This document shows, in pieces, positions 1 to 7,506 of a stretch of DNA of 13,319 bases. The notes under the pieces were generated by a model that worked only from the letters and a program-made list of their open reading frames with translations, was not told where the DNA came from and ran no database searches. The stretch's first letter is position 1; every line of letters begins with the position of its first letter. Source of the DNA: Bacteroidota bacterium (GTDB lineage: Bacteria > Bacteroidota > Bacteroidia > Bacteroidales > Dysgonomonadaceae); NCBI GenBank assembly GCA_023418255.1, contig JAEZZZ010000050.1, forward strand, positions 1 to 13,319, in the 5' to 3' direction. The translations under genes were made by a program, and so were the position numbers.

Positions 1-151
1 CCGTTTGATACCCGATTATCGCAACCCGATGATGAGGCTACACGACAATGAAAAACTACTGAAACAACGCGTTTATATGCTTGTGCAAGGATACCGGGAC
101 TGCAACGATGTCGGGCGGCTTCAAAAGACCCGCTATTTAAAGATGTGTTAA
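1..151 (+). pseudogene. IS1380-family transposase, N-terminal fragment (broken)
   Basis: Reading from base 2, the sequence encodes YRNPMMRLHDNEKLLKQRVY followed by VQGYRDCNDVGRLQK, which I recognise as the N-terminal region of IS1380-family transposases (their conserved 'GYEDCNDADRLR-DP' stretch). After QLQK-like residues near base 128 the frame breaks: the frame in use gives a stop at 149-151, while the neighbouring frame continues with the expected PLFKDVL, so one base has been lost around 124-129. The fragment is also cut at both sides, on the left by the window edge and on the right at a TTAA (148-151), where a second IS1380-type sequence begins. The catalytic domain is absent here. Family assignment rests on remembered motifs, not a search. 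Confidence 0.72.
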
Positions 152-330
152 CCCGCATTATTCATGAAGCAAACTTTCCATTTTCTTTGCCCCTCTTTTC
201 TTCTGTGGGATGAATGGTTTTACTATTTTCTAATCGGATGATTGTTTTTTGAATGTTTTTTACTCCGCAAAAACAAAGTAATGAATCATCTTAGGGCGTT
301 TTCGCAGCAATTTTCACATAAGGACACACT

Positions 331-350
331 CCTCCCACGGAGGTTTTTTT
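331..350 (+). terminator. Short hairpin plus T-run inside the IS1380 tail
   Basis: CCTCC-CAC-GGAGG is followed by seven T residues (344-350). It reads as a weak rho-independent terminator on the plus strand, and would stop transcription entering the element from the left side. The stem is only 5 bp with a 3-nt loop. Confidence 0.35.
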
Positions 351-366
351 AGTTGTAAACCTCCTG

Positions 367-777
367 TCACGAAACAATTAACTCGACGAACAAATCCCTG
401 TAAACAAATGCCTTGGAGAGTTTGTATCGGATTCTCTTTTTCGTTTTTCGGATAGTTGCTCCCACTTTGAGTGGCAGCACGCGGATGGTTTCTACTTGGC
501 ATGATTTGGCTTTTTCGAAACGCGTTTTTGCGATTGCCTGTTTGACTGGAAGAAACAGTTCATATGCTAAACAGCTGATGGCGAGTCGTAAACAGTTTGA
601 CAGGAAACCGCTTGTGGATAAACGGTCGCAAAAGCATCCGTTTTTCACTTCCTTGATGCGGTTCTGGCCGGCATCGCCTCGTTTGACATACGTGCCGAAA
701 TAGATTTCACGCGCGTCACCTCCTTGCATGTTGCTCACAATGCAACGAATGTTCATACCCAATCCCGTACTTTCCAC
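367..777 (-). pseudogene. IS1380-family transposase, C-terminal fragment
   Basis: The minus-strand frame opening at a GTG (777) encodes 136 residues ending at TGA (367-369). Recognisable family features are IVSNMQGGDAREIYFGTY, then KRGDAGQNRIKEVKNGCFCD (the conserved 'RGxxENRIKExKxD' region, which in the family holds the third catalytic acidic residue), RLSTSGFLSNCLRL, and a C-terminal LPLKVGATIRKTKKRIRYKL. The full family protein is usually more than 400 aa, so about two thirds are missing. The GTG 'start' is only the first possible codon after the junction, not a genuine translation start. No stop codons interrupt the fragment, so truncation is fairly recent. It lies opposite in direction to the IS1380 fragment at 1-151, so the two are not parts of one simple gene. 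Confidence 0.75.
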
Positions 778-1586
778 TTTACAATATATTTGGGATGGTT
801 ACAACAATACCATTATTTGTTTTCGGACAGCCGAATAAAGCAGGTAATTAACAAACAGACAGAAATCTTTGACAGCACCACCAGCAGCTTGTTTCAAGAC
901 ATCCTCAAGTGTGTGGGACGAATGCCTGCGAACGGCAAACGCAAAGGCGGAATAAAAATGCATACGATTACGAATGTCGATGAAATGGTTCCAAAGATGG
1001 TTTGGTTTACCAGTGCCGCAACACACGACCACTATCTTTTAGAGAAGCTCAAATTTGACCCCAATACCATTTATGTTTTTGATAAAGGGTATAACGATTC
1101 TGTTGCTTTCAGGCGTTTTTGCGACAACAAAACCGGCTTTGTGACACGCATCAAAGATAAAGATAACGCGGTTTGCAGCATAGAGGAACTGCTTTATATA
1201 GATAAATGCATTCACAGCGGTGTTTTAGAAGATACAATTGTTGAATTAAGGCAGTTGATAATGGCAAATCAAGCACGCTGAAGTTGTGCAAAGTAACGTT
1301 TTATGACAGGGTTCTAAAACGCAAGTTTGAGTTTCTAACCAATTTGTTTGAAATGCGCCCTGATTTAATAGCTGCCATCTATAAAATGCGTTGGCAGATA
1401 GAATTGCGGGTTAAACAGTTAAAACGCTCTTGGTCTTTTTCCAATTTGGTTAGTTTTTGCAGGATTCATCTGTTTAACTACCTTCATTTAATCCGTTTCT
1501 TAGAAAATCCGGAGAAAGATTGGCTGAGAAATCAGCAAAATTTGGAACAGCAAAACTTATTCGACAGGCAGGACTTGCTTTTTTAA
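778..1586 (+). pseudogene. IS4-family transposase, truncated, frameshifted and internally deleted
   Basis: The first frame (open to 1281) carries YLFSDSRIKQVINKQTEIFD with FDSTT (first catalytic Asp), GKRKGGIKMHT and FDKGYND (second Asp). The second frame (from about 1254 to 1586) carries VDNGKSSTLKLCKVTFYDRV, FLTNLFEMRPDLIAAIYKMR and WQIEL (catalytic Glu region, Y-x2-R-x3-E), then KQLKRSWSFSNLVSFCRIHL and FLENPEKDW. The frames join by loss of one base near 1251-1254, since the expected text resumes immediately in the next frame. In relatives I remember, about 40-50 residues, including the rest of the YREK helix, separate WQIEL from the KRSWSFSNLV block. Their absence near 1404-1415 suggests an additional in-frame internal deletion. 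The N-terminal domain upstream of about 790 is missing. The ATG at 724 lies in the IS1380 remnant and is not its start. Confidence 0.78.
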
Positions 1587-1755
1587 TATGAAGATATGCG
1601 AAACTAGCTCCTGTTTATCAATAGTATACAAGTATATTAGTCGATTAACCGAGTTTTATCGGACAACAATGAAAATGAAATAAAGCAGTGTTTATATAAG
1701 AGAACTTGGTTCTTTTAACTAATCACAACTTTTTTTTTTTTTTTTTAGGTTTTTT
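1587..1755. other. Gene-free AT-rich stretch, probable IS4 tail
   Basis: No gene is visible between the IS4 remnant and the promoter of the next gene. A small hairpin CCGA-GTTTTA-TCGG lies at 1649-1662. The text around it (ATCGGACAACAATGA) resembles what I remember from the ends of Bacteroidales IS4-type elements, so the IS boundary may be near 1670-1690. That boundary is inference: no inverted partner or target duplication was found. Confidence 0.35.
1730..1746 (+). repeat. 17-T homopolymer upstream of lipoprotein promoter
   Basis: An uninterrupted run of 17 T residues ends about ten bases before the -33 element of the following promoter. Runs this long are prone to slipped-strand length change during replication and also bend DNA. 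A second T-rich run (TTTTTT) follows at 1750-1755. Confidence 0.9.
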
Positions 1756-1756
1756 C

Positions 1757-1787
1757 TTGCCGAATTAGATTTTGTGAGATACTTTTG
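1757..1787 (+). promoter_or_regulatory. Bacteroidota promoter for the coiled-coil lipoprotein gene
   Basis: TACTTTTG at 1780-1787 matches the Bacteroidota -7 consensus TAnnTTTG. TTGC at 1757-1760 sits 19 bp upstream and fits the -33 element. The predicted transcript would carry a leader of about 55-60 nt that is rich in A and T and lacks a Shine-Dalgarno sequence, as is usual in this phylum. Confidence 0.65.
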
Positions 1788-1852
1788 TAAATCTAAAGTG
1801 TATATTTAAATAAGAGAGAGTAATTAATTATTATTTTTAATTTAATTTTTTT

Positions 1853-4800
1853 ATGATTATGAAAAATTGTTTACTTTTTAAGCTTCTAATCCTTGCGGTG
1901 GTGACTGTATTCTCAGTTACTTCATGTAAAGATTATGATGATGATGTAACCAAGCTCCAAACAGAGCTTAACGATCTGAAAGCCAAGCTGCCTAAGCAGA
2001 TCACTGATACGGAAGGCAAATTAAACACCGCTATTAATGCAGTAAAAGCAGAGCTTGAAGCTGCTAAAAGCAAAGTTGCGGACCTGGAAGCAAAAGCTGC
2101 GAAAACAGCAACTAAAGAAGAACTTGAAGCAGTTCGACAAGATATTGCGACAGCTAAAGAGGAGCTATTAAGCAAAGTAGTTTTACTTGAAGTATTCAAC
2201 AGCTATAAGAGAGAAGTTGAACAAAAGCTTCGTGATATAAGAGCAGACTTAGATAAGGCCGCCACCAAAGAAGAACTTAGTGAAGCTGTTGCAAATATTA
2301 CACTCCAAATCACGTCAATTAATACAACTATTGAAGAGTTAACCGGTCGTGTAGATGGTGTCGATAGCAGATTAGGTACGCTTGAAATCAATCACCAAAA
2401 TTTAAAAGATGTGGTAGATGGCATTGATCGTAATGTTACCGAGCTCGTTACTAAGCTTGGTGAAATTTACGGTAAGGTGAATACTCGATTGGAGACAATA
2501 GAGGCATTATTGAAGATAGTAGATGGTAAATCTGAAGTGTTAGACAAAATCCAAACTGACTTATCAGAGCAACTTCAGAAAATCGAAGATAATGCTACCT
2601 CAATTGCAAATTTAAGAGCTGAATTTGAGGAATACAAAACAAAGGTTGACAATGAATTTGATAAGATACGTGATGAGTTTGAAAGAGCTGATTCCAAAAT
2701 ACTTAATGATCATATTGCGCCATTAAAAAGAAGAGTTGAAGAATTAGAAAGCGGTGTCACTAAACTGGACAGACAAGTAGGGATATTGGCACAAGCATTG
2801 TCTCTCAATTTTGCCATATTGTCCAACCGTCTGACCTCAATAACTTTCATTCCTGAAAAATATGTGAACAGTATTCCTGCGATAAGCTTTAATCCATTTA
2901 TCACAGATTGTGGCACTTATACTCCTTCTGTAACTGTCGCTTATCATTTGAGTCCTTCATATATCACAAAGGAAGATATTGATTTTGAAAATATTGGTTT
3001 TGCATGGATACAAAGTGAAAACGAAATCTCACTCAGAGATGCAAAAGCGACTCCTCCCGTAACTGCAACATTCAACAAAATTGATAATGGCATTCTTTAT
3101 GTAGATGTTGTCGTAGACGGTAATTGGTTGAAAGAGAAATCGAAAGGATTTAATGAAACCGGAACACCTGATCTTGATGGTGCTGCAGTAGAAAAATTCC
3201 CGTCTGTTGCATTGCAAGTTCCACTTTCGGAAAAAGCAGTGAGAGAAAATCAAATACAATTTGATGAGGATGAAGAAATGGTTATCGTAGGTGGCAAAGA
3301 ATATCCCGAAAGCCGTGTGATTACCGCTTCACAATATGTACGCTTATTCTACAAAGAAATTCATCCGGATGGTGACGTATATCTTGCGCGCAACATTGAA
3401 AAAGAATATCCTGAATTGCCTAAAACATTAGATGATGCAAAAGCACTGAAAGTTGAAGGAATTGATGGTGCTACAGAAACCGACCCAACTGTAGTGACAT
3501 TACCGTTTGGTGAAACAATGGACTTGTTACCGGAAGTAATAGCAATTATGCGTAAGTCAAAAGAACCATTACCGGAAAACTATGAAATGAAATTCCACTT
3601 CGATTTGAAACATGAAGATGAAAGTGGAAAGGACGTTGATATTGAGTACTTACGAGGAGGCAATGACACTGATCAACAACAATTCATTAATCTTACCAAT
3701 CACGACAAAGGAACAATCAATGCAAAAGTATTCTCTTTGGCGGAAATTGAAGCGGCGCAAGGTCGTACTCCGATTGTTCGTGTGTGGATGTATAGCGAAA
3801 AGAATCCTAAATGTAAAATTCTTACCGGATTTATCAAAGTGCATCTTGCAGATAAACCACTTCCGGGTGCTAAGCATGTTGATAAAGTGTTTGATACTGT
3901 AATTCCTCCATGTGATGAAGAACAGATTGAAAAAACAATCTCAGTTAAATGGATGAATGAAGAAGTATACCAAAAGCTCGTTCAATTAAGTAAAAAAGAA
4001 TTCCATCAGATTTACGAGTTGGATAAACAAGAAGGTGACGGTATTGTGGAAGAAATTGCACATCCTGATCAAGAAACAACTGACACTTGGCTGTTGAAAT
4101 GGAGAGTAAATACAAGCACAATTTGGAATAAACTAACAAAAGGTGAAGATGCTAAGCAGACTATTACAGTTACTTATAAGCCATCTGTTCCAACGAAATA
4201 CCCGTTGATTACCATTACCTTCGCCGCAAACTATAAGTTGCCTGAATCACTAGATTGGACAAAACTCAAAAATGGTAGTCTAATTAACAAAGATTACTGG
4301 TATGACAACTTCGCATATGTGAAACATAATATCTTTGTCCCGGATGATGGTGAAACTGATAAGACAAAAGCTGTCTTTGCTTCGAATCTGAATACCGGCT
4401 TCTATATGAATACGGACAAATCATTGAAGCTTGATCATACATATGAATACCACTTCCACGCAGAGCAACCCGTGATGACGATGAGTGGAGTTGAATACAA
4501 ATTAAAGCCAAGCTCTGATGGCAAACAGTTGCTAAACGGTACAGAAGTAATTGCTACTATTAACCCATTCGTAGCTAATGAAGGTGATGTCCTTGAATTG
4601 AACAGAGATTCAGAAACAGCGAAAAAACTGTTGAACTATCAATCAGAATTCTTGAAAGTACGTATCGGAATGTACTATTACTATTGCGAAACAACGTCTA
4701 CTGCCTCCTCAGTAGGAAACATTAAGCTTCCTATGTTGATTGCCGGAAAAGAATACTTCGATGTAGTATTTATTCGTCCGATAAATGCTGAGCCGGGTCA

Positions 4801-5248
4801 CGGTAAACATTTCGTCGATGCTGTTAGCTTTGGACAAGAAGGATCATTCTTGAAAGTTTCTGAATTGACGAACCTTTATGACTGGCGTCATAGATCTCCC
4901 AAACATGGAAACTACGAATCAAGCTTCGAAAAATATCCTTGGTATTATGATTTCTATGGTATCGAAGATATGACAGTAGAACTTGATAAGATTACCACAG
5001 ATATGGACGGTCATGCTGACAATCCTGTTCCGTTAAGTACATTCCCACAGTTGAAAGTTGAAGCAGTATCTTCAATGAATGGTGAAAGTCCGAATTTTGG
5101 ATTCTTAACTTACAGAAATAATGGAAACAACCTTGCAAACGCCATTAACTTGTTTGTTCCGGTTACTATTAAATACTATTGGGGTGAAATCGTATCAACA
5201 ACAATTAAAGTTCCTGTTCACCCGACAATTATTACGGGGTTGAAATAA
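1853..5248 (+). CDS. Large coiled-coil surface lipoprotein (PL29-lyase-N-terminal-like family)
   Basis: A 1131-aa protein of unknown function. Residues 1-25 form a lipoprotein signal peptide ending at SVTSC (Cys25). The mature start CKDYDDD carries acidic residues just after the Cys, resembling the Bacteroidota lipoprotein export signal that sends lipoproteins to the cell surface. Residues about 31-312 are continuous heptad-type coiled coil with near repeats such as TATKEELEAV and AATKEELSEAV. NRLTSITFIPEKYVNSIPAI (about 325-344) is the usual transition in proteins that databases label 'PL29 family lyase N-terminal domain-containing'. The remaining 780 residues are rich in beta strands and look like a series of Ig-like or other beta-sandwich domains, with no catalytic motif I recognise. 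A second ATG at 1859 (MKNCLLF) is an equally good start. The gene stands alone, with its own promoter and terminator. A fibre or adhesin-like display role is inference. Confidence 0.85.
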   Translation: MIMKNCLLFKLLILAVVTVFSVTSCKDYDDDVTKLQTELNDLKAKLPKQITDTEGKLNTAINAVKAELEAAKSKVADLEAKAAKTATKEELEAVRQDIATAKEELLSKVVLLEVFNSYKREVEQKLRDIRADLDKAATKEELSEAVANITLQITSINTTIEELTGRVDGVDSRLGTLEINHQNLKDVVDGIDRNVTELVTKLGEIYGKVNTRLETIEALLKIVDGKSEVLDKIQTDLSEQLQKIEDNATSIANLRAEFEEYKTKVDNEFDKIRDEFERADSKILNDHIAPLKRRVEELESGVTKLDRQVGILAQALSLNFAILSNRLTSITFIPEKYVNSIPAISFNPFITDCGTYTPSVTVAYHLSPSYITKEDIDFENIGFAWIQSENEISLRDAKATPPVTATFNKIDNGILYVDVVVDGNWLKEKSKGFNETGTPDLDGAAVEKFPSVALQVPLSEKAVRENQIQFDEDEEMVIVGGKEYPESRVITASQYVRLFYKEIHPDGDVYLARNIEKEYPELPKTLDDAKALKVEGIDGATETDPTVVTLPFGETMDLLPEVIAIMRKSKEPLPENYEMKFHFDLKHEDESGKDVDIEYLRGGNDTDQQQFINLTNHDKGTINAKVFSLAEIEAAQGRTPIVRVWMYSEKNPKCKILTGFIKVHLADKPLPGAKHVDKVFDTVIPPCDEEQIEKTISVKWMNEEVYQKLVQLSKKEFHQIYELDKQEGDGIVEEIAHPDQETTDTWLLKWRVNTSTIWNKLTKGEDAKQTITVTYKPSVPTKYPLITITFAANYKLPESLDWTKLKNGSLINKDYWYDNFAYVKHNIFVPDDGETDKTKAVFASNLNTGFYMNTDKSLKLDHTYEYHFHAEQPVMTMSGVEYKLKPSSDGKQLLNGTEVIATINPFVANEGDVLELNRDSETAKKLLNYQSEFLKVRIGMYYYYCETTSTASSVGNIKLPMLIAGKEYFDVVFIRPINAEPGHGKHFVDAVSFGQEGSFLKVSELTNLYDWRHRSPKHGNYESSFEKYPWYYDFYGIEDMTVELDKITTDMDGHADNPVPLSTFPQLKVEAVSSMNGESPNFGFLTYRNNGNNLANAINLFVPVTIKYYWGEIVSTTIKVPVHPTIITGLK

Positions 5249-5264
5249 ATAGTATTAAATTATT

Positions 5265-5301
5265 AATAAAAAAGAGGTGCCATTTGGTACCTCTTTTTTT
5301 T
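5265..5301 (+). terminator. Rho-independent terminator of the lipoprotein gene
   Basis: AAAGAGGTGCC (5271-5281), loop ATTT, GGTACCTCTTT (5286-5296) form an 11-bp stem with one G-T wobble, followed by more T residues to 5301. It lies 22 bases after the stop codon. The A-tract on its left side would let it also work for minus-strand transcripts coming from the IS5 element. Confidence 0.92.
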
Positions 5302-5352
5302 GTCTTATTGTCGTGTTTCATAATAGGTTGATGCTGAAATTAGAATAATAAT

Positions 5353-6244
5353 GAGACCTTTGCAAGTAACCATTTTTCATCGGTCACAATTTTTTTTAGC
5401 TGCTTTTTTTTAATTTCATTCGAAATTTATCCTGTTATTTTCCGAATTGAATCATTTTTACTTGACAATTTCTCTTTTCTTTGTTGATTATTATGCTCTA
5501 AAAGGGCACTTTTTCGCTCATTGCTCTCAAGCCCGGAGCTCGTTTAAATTGTAACAAATGGCTTCCAAAATGTGCTGTGTGTACATCTTCTCAATACTTC
5601 TGTATCGTGCTACTTCCGCACCGAACCAAACGCTTCATGGCCCCAAAAGTGCGCTCTGCCACATAGCATGTTTTGCTCACTAATTTGTTGAAGGTCTTCT
5701 GCCAATGTGTCAACGGACGATTCCGGTGAGTTTTGTGTTGTATCCTGTTTTTAATCTTCCTCTCTTTAAGCAATTGATCGTTACGCGGAGCTTTATATCC
5801 TTTGTCCGCGCTTACACTTTTTTTGCAAAAACGCATTGCCGAAATCGAATCGTTCAGAAGATCTTCGGTCTGCACATCAGACAGGCCGTTCCAAATCTCT
5901 ATCAGCAACATTTTGAACAACATCAGTCCGCCGTAGGGCTTTTCTCCTTTCAGGGTGTTTCCTTTGGTGTAATAACGGTTGATGAGGATTTCTATTTTTG
6001 TCCAATCAATCAAAAGATTTATTTGAGCGTAAAATTTTGAGGAACGGGCGGCGCGCTCCATAAATGGTGTCGAGAAATTCATTGTTTTATGTCGTTTCAT
6101 TCTGAAAAGATGCTGAATATAAAAGAAATATCCAAATAAAAACAGCTTTTTCTTTTTTGTTTCTTTGGATTTATCTCTTTCCCTCGCTTTAAAAACAGGA
6201 TGTTTGCTGATTCCTGTGAGAGAGGTGTGTCGTGCAAAGGTTTC
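5353..6244 (-). mobile_element. IS5-family insertion sequence, internally deleted remnant
   Basis: The 892-bp segment is bounded by imperfect inverted ends: GAGACCTTTGCA at 5353-5364 and TGCAAAGGTTTC at 6233-6244, which match at 11 of 12 positions. It contains the broken transposase at 5527-6100. Intact relatives are about 1.2-1.4 kb, so roughly a third is missing, which fits the internal deletion visible in the transposase. Flanking triplets are AAT on the left and AAC on the right, so no clear target duplication is left. The element lies between the terminator of the large lipoprotein gene and the end of the CHR operon, and does not break a visible gene. Confidence 0.8.
5527..6100 (-). pseudogene. 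IS5-family transposase with central deletion and frameshift
   Basis: The natural start is probably the ATG at 6100 (MKRHKTMNFSTPF); the same frame is open back to 6280 but that part lies partly outside the element. INLLIDWTKIEILINRYYTK and GLMLFKMLLIEIWNGLSD are the IS5 N-terminal domain. After NDSISAMRFC (about 5825) the protein jumps straight to SADKGYKAPRNDQLLKERK, which belongs near the C-terminus, so about 150 residues including the first catalytic Asp are missing. ADKGY and AERTFG, which carry later DDE residues, remain. Near 5622 an extra T (CGTTTGG instead of CGTTGG) shifts the frame. The other frame continues with the expected FGAEVARYRS, MYTQHILEAICYNL and ends at 5527. The product cannot be an active transposase. 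Confidence 0.82.
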
Positions 6245-6277
6245 AACTGTCACTTTTTGATTAGGGGGCTTGGAAAT

Positions 6278-6329
6278 CAAAAACAGACACTCGACTATTG
6301 ATATTTAATTGTCAAGCATCTGCTTTTTG
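6278..6329 (-). terminator. Imperfect bidirectional terminator after the CHR operon
   Basis: CAAAAACAGA...CTCGAC pairs with GTC...CATCTGCTTTTTG, giving an interrupted stem with AAAAA on one side and TTTTT on the other. On the minus strand the hairpin is followed by TGTTTTTG, 60 nt after the stop codon of the second CHR gene, so it probably ends that operon. Several mismatches make this only moderately certain. Confidence 0.5.
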
Positions 6330-6389
6330 ATGTTTTGGGGTTTTATCGAAAAGCAATAGTTTTTTATCAAAACGTTTGACGAATCTATG

Positions 6390-6953
6390 CTAATTGACAT
6401 ATAAGAACAATCCGGCCATGCCGGAAAGCACAATTAGCAGGATGGGATCCACTTTCTTCAAAGAAGCGACAAATACAGCGCCAAAAATAATCCAACTTTT
6501 ATAATCAACAAAGTTATATGGTGTAAGTAACATCAAAGCTGCTGCCGCTATCAATCCTATAATGGTTGGTCTCAGGCTGTTCATTGCCGCACGCATCCAA
6601 GCGTTATTTTTCAGCTTTAAGAAAAACGAGGTTACAATGGTCATAATCACCAACGAGGGAAGGCTCACGCCAAGTGTACAGATAGCAGAGCCAAGCACTC
6701 CCCAGCTTTCGGCATATCCCTCCGATGTAACGGCAGTGTAACCAATATATGTGGCAGTGTTGAAAGAAATCGGTCCCGGAGTGGTCTGAGAGATGGCAAC
6801 AATATCGGTAAATTCACTCACGTCAATCCAATTATGCAGCGTTACCACTTCGTGCTGAATAAGTGGAAGCATGGCATAACCGCCGCCGAAGCCGAAAAGT
6901 CCGATTTTCAGAAATGACAATAAAAGTGAAAGATATAAGTTGAACAACTCCAT
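6390..6953 (-). CDS. Chromate transporter family (CHR) protein, second half-size subunit
   Basis: A 187-aa membrane protein of the CHR superfamily (Pfam chromate transporter domain). FGFGGGYAMLPLI at residues 20-32 and TPGPISFNTATYIG near 57-70 are the family signatures, and LRPTIIGLIAAAALMLL follows in the second half. Long hydrophobic segments fit about five or six transmembrane helices. Half-size CHR proteins act in pairs in opposite membrane orientation, and the partner is encoded directly upstream: the stop of the first gene and the ATG of this one are separated by a single base (TGA-T-ATG), with GAGGAAAC just before as a ribosome binding site, so translation is probably coupled. Both signatures are intact. 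Characterised CHR proteins move chromate, probably through sulfate mimicry. The physiological substrate of Bacteroidales pairs is not established, so chromate resistance should not be assumed. Confidence 0.93.
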   Translation of the reverse strand: MELFNLYLSLLLSFLKIGLFGFGGGYAMLPLIQHEVVTLHNWIDVSEFTDIVAISQTTPGPISFNTATYIGYTAVTSEGYAESWGVLGSAICTLGVSLPSLVIMTIVTSFFLKLKNNAWMRAAMNSLRPTIIGLIAAAALMLLTPYNFVDYKSWIIFGAVFVASLKKVDPILLIVLSGMAGLFLYVN

Positions 6954-6954
6954 A

Positions 6955-7506
6955 TCAGTTTCCTCGTTTTTTTAGGACAACAAATCTGTATAAAATTCCG
7001 CCTGCAATGGCAAGCAGAATTACATAAATAGGGGATAAATGAAGCTGCCATATGAGCAGAACCGCCACTATCGGAATCCAAATATTTTTTAAGCGAATGC
7101 CTGCCGATTTCCCTAAACTAACCAATGGGGCTGCAATAAGAGCAACCACAGCCGGACGGATCCCTTTGAAAATACGTTCAACAACAGGATTGTCTTTAAA
7201 CTGGAAAAAGACCATGGCAATCAGTAAAATAATAATAAAAGAGGGAAGGATGATGCCCAAGCCGGAAAATAGACTTCCTTTAAAACCCATTCGTTTCTTG
7301 CCAACAAAAAGCGATGTGTTCAATGCAATAGGACCCGGCATAGACTGTGCAATGGCAAGCATATCGATAAATTCGTTGTCATCGAGCCATTTTTTTTTGC
7401 TCACCACCTCGTTACGGATAAGTGGAATCATGGCATAACCACCACCAAAAGTGAAGGCGCCAATCTTAAAAAAAACCAGAAAAAGTTCCCAATATCTCTT
7501 TAACAT
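6955..7506 (-). CDS. Chromate transporter family (CHR) protein, first half-size subunit
   Basis: A 183-aa CHR-family membrane protein. The signature FTFGGGYAMIPLI is at residues 18-30, SMPGPIALNTSLFVG near 55-69, and GIRPAVVALIAAPLV near 118-132. Hydrophobic helices alternate with short polar loops, and the C-terminus is basic (LKKRGN). It is the first gene of a two-gene operon with the CHR protein at 6390-6953, one base apart. The pair resembles the 'short' bicistronic ChrA arrangement in which two half-size proteins build one transporter. Its start codon is preceded by AAAAGAGAACACACTGA, a weak ribosome binding region, and by an unusually long leader with a terminator-like hairpin (7542-7593). 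This suggests the operon is controlled at the level of transcript elongation. No regulator gene lies beside it. Confidence 0.93.
   Translation of the reverse strand: MLKRYWELFLVFFKIGAFTFGGGYAMIPLIRNEVVSKKKWLDDNEFIDMLAIAQSMPGPIALNTSLFVGKKRMGFKGSLFSGLGIILPSFIIILLIAMVFFQFKDNPVVERIFKGIRPAVVALIAAPLVSLGKSAGIRLKNIWIPIVAVLLIWQLHLSPIYVILLAIAGGILYRFVVLKKRGN

Larger units (their letters stand above)
152..777 (-). mobile_element. IS1380-family remnant, 3' half with terminal end
   Basis: This segment holds the C-terminal coding part (367-777) of an IS1380-family transposase on the minus strand, plus about 215 bp of downstream noncoding DNA running to a probable element end at 152. That end reads CCCGCATTATTCATGAA on the plus strand and directly follows TTAA (148-151). 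IS1380 transposases are related to piggyBac, and TTAA targets with C-rich tips are known in that group, so 152 is a plausible true terminus. The 5' half of the element is missing: at about 778 the sequence switches to an IS4-type transposase on the opposite strand. No second copy of the terminal sequence was found in the window. Confidence 0.55.

Noticed and set aside
724..790. ATG at 724 as the start of the IS4 transposase
   Set aside because: These codons lie in the IS1380 remnant read on the wrong strand; IS4-like text begins only after about 790.
1242..1290. Programmed ribosomal frameshift in the IS4 gene
   Set aside because: No slippery heptamer or stimulatory stem is evident, the family is normally a single frame, and the gene is also truncated and deleted.
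1853..5248. Calling the large lipoprotein a polysaccharide lyase
   Set aside because: Only the coiled-coil N-terminal region resembles proteins carrying the PL29 label; no lyase catalytic region is recognisable.
6101..6280. N-terminal extension of the IS5 transposase to 6280
   Set aside because: It crosses the inverted end at 6233-6244 and leaves the element, so it is a chance extension.
6390..7506. Chromate resistance as the function of the CHR pair
   Set aside because: Family membership is clear but the substrate of Bacteroidales half-size CHR proteins is not known, and no chromate regulator (chrB-like) or reductase is nearby.
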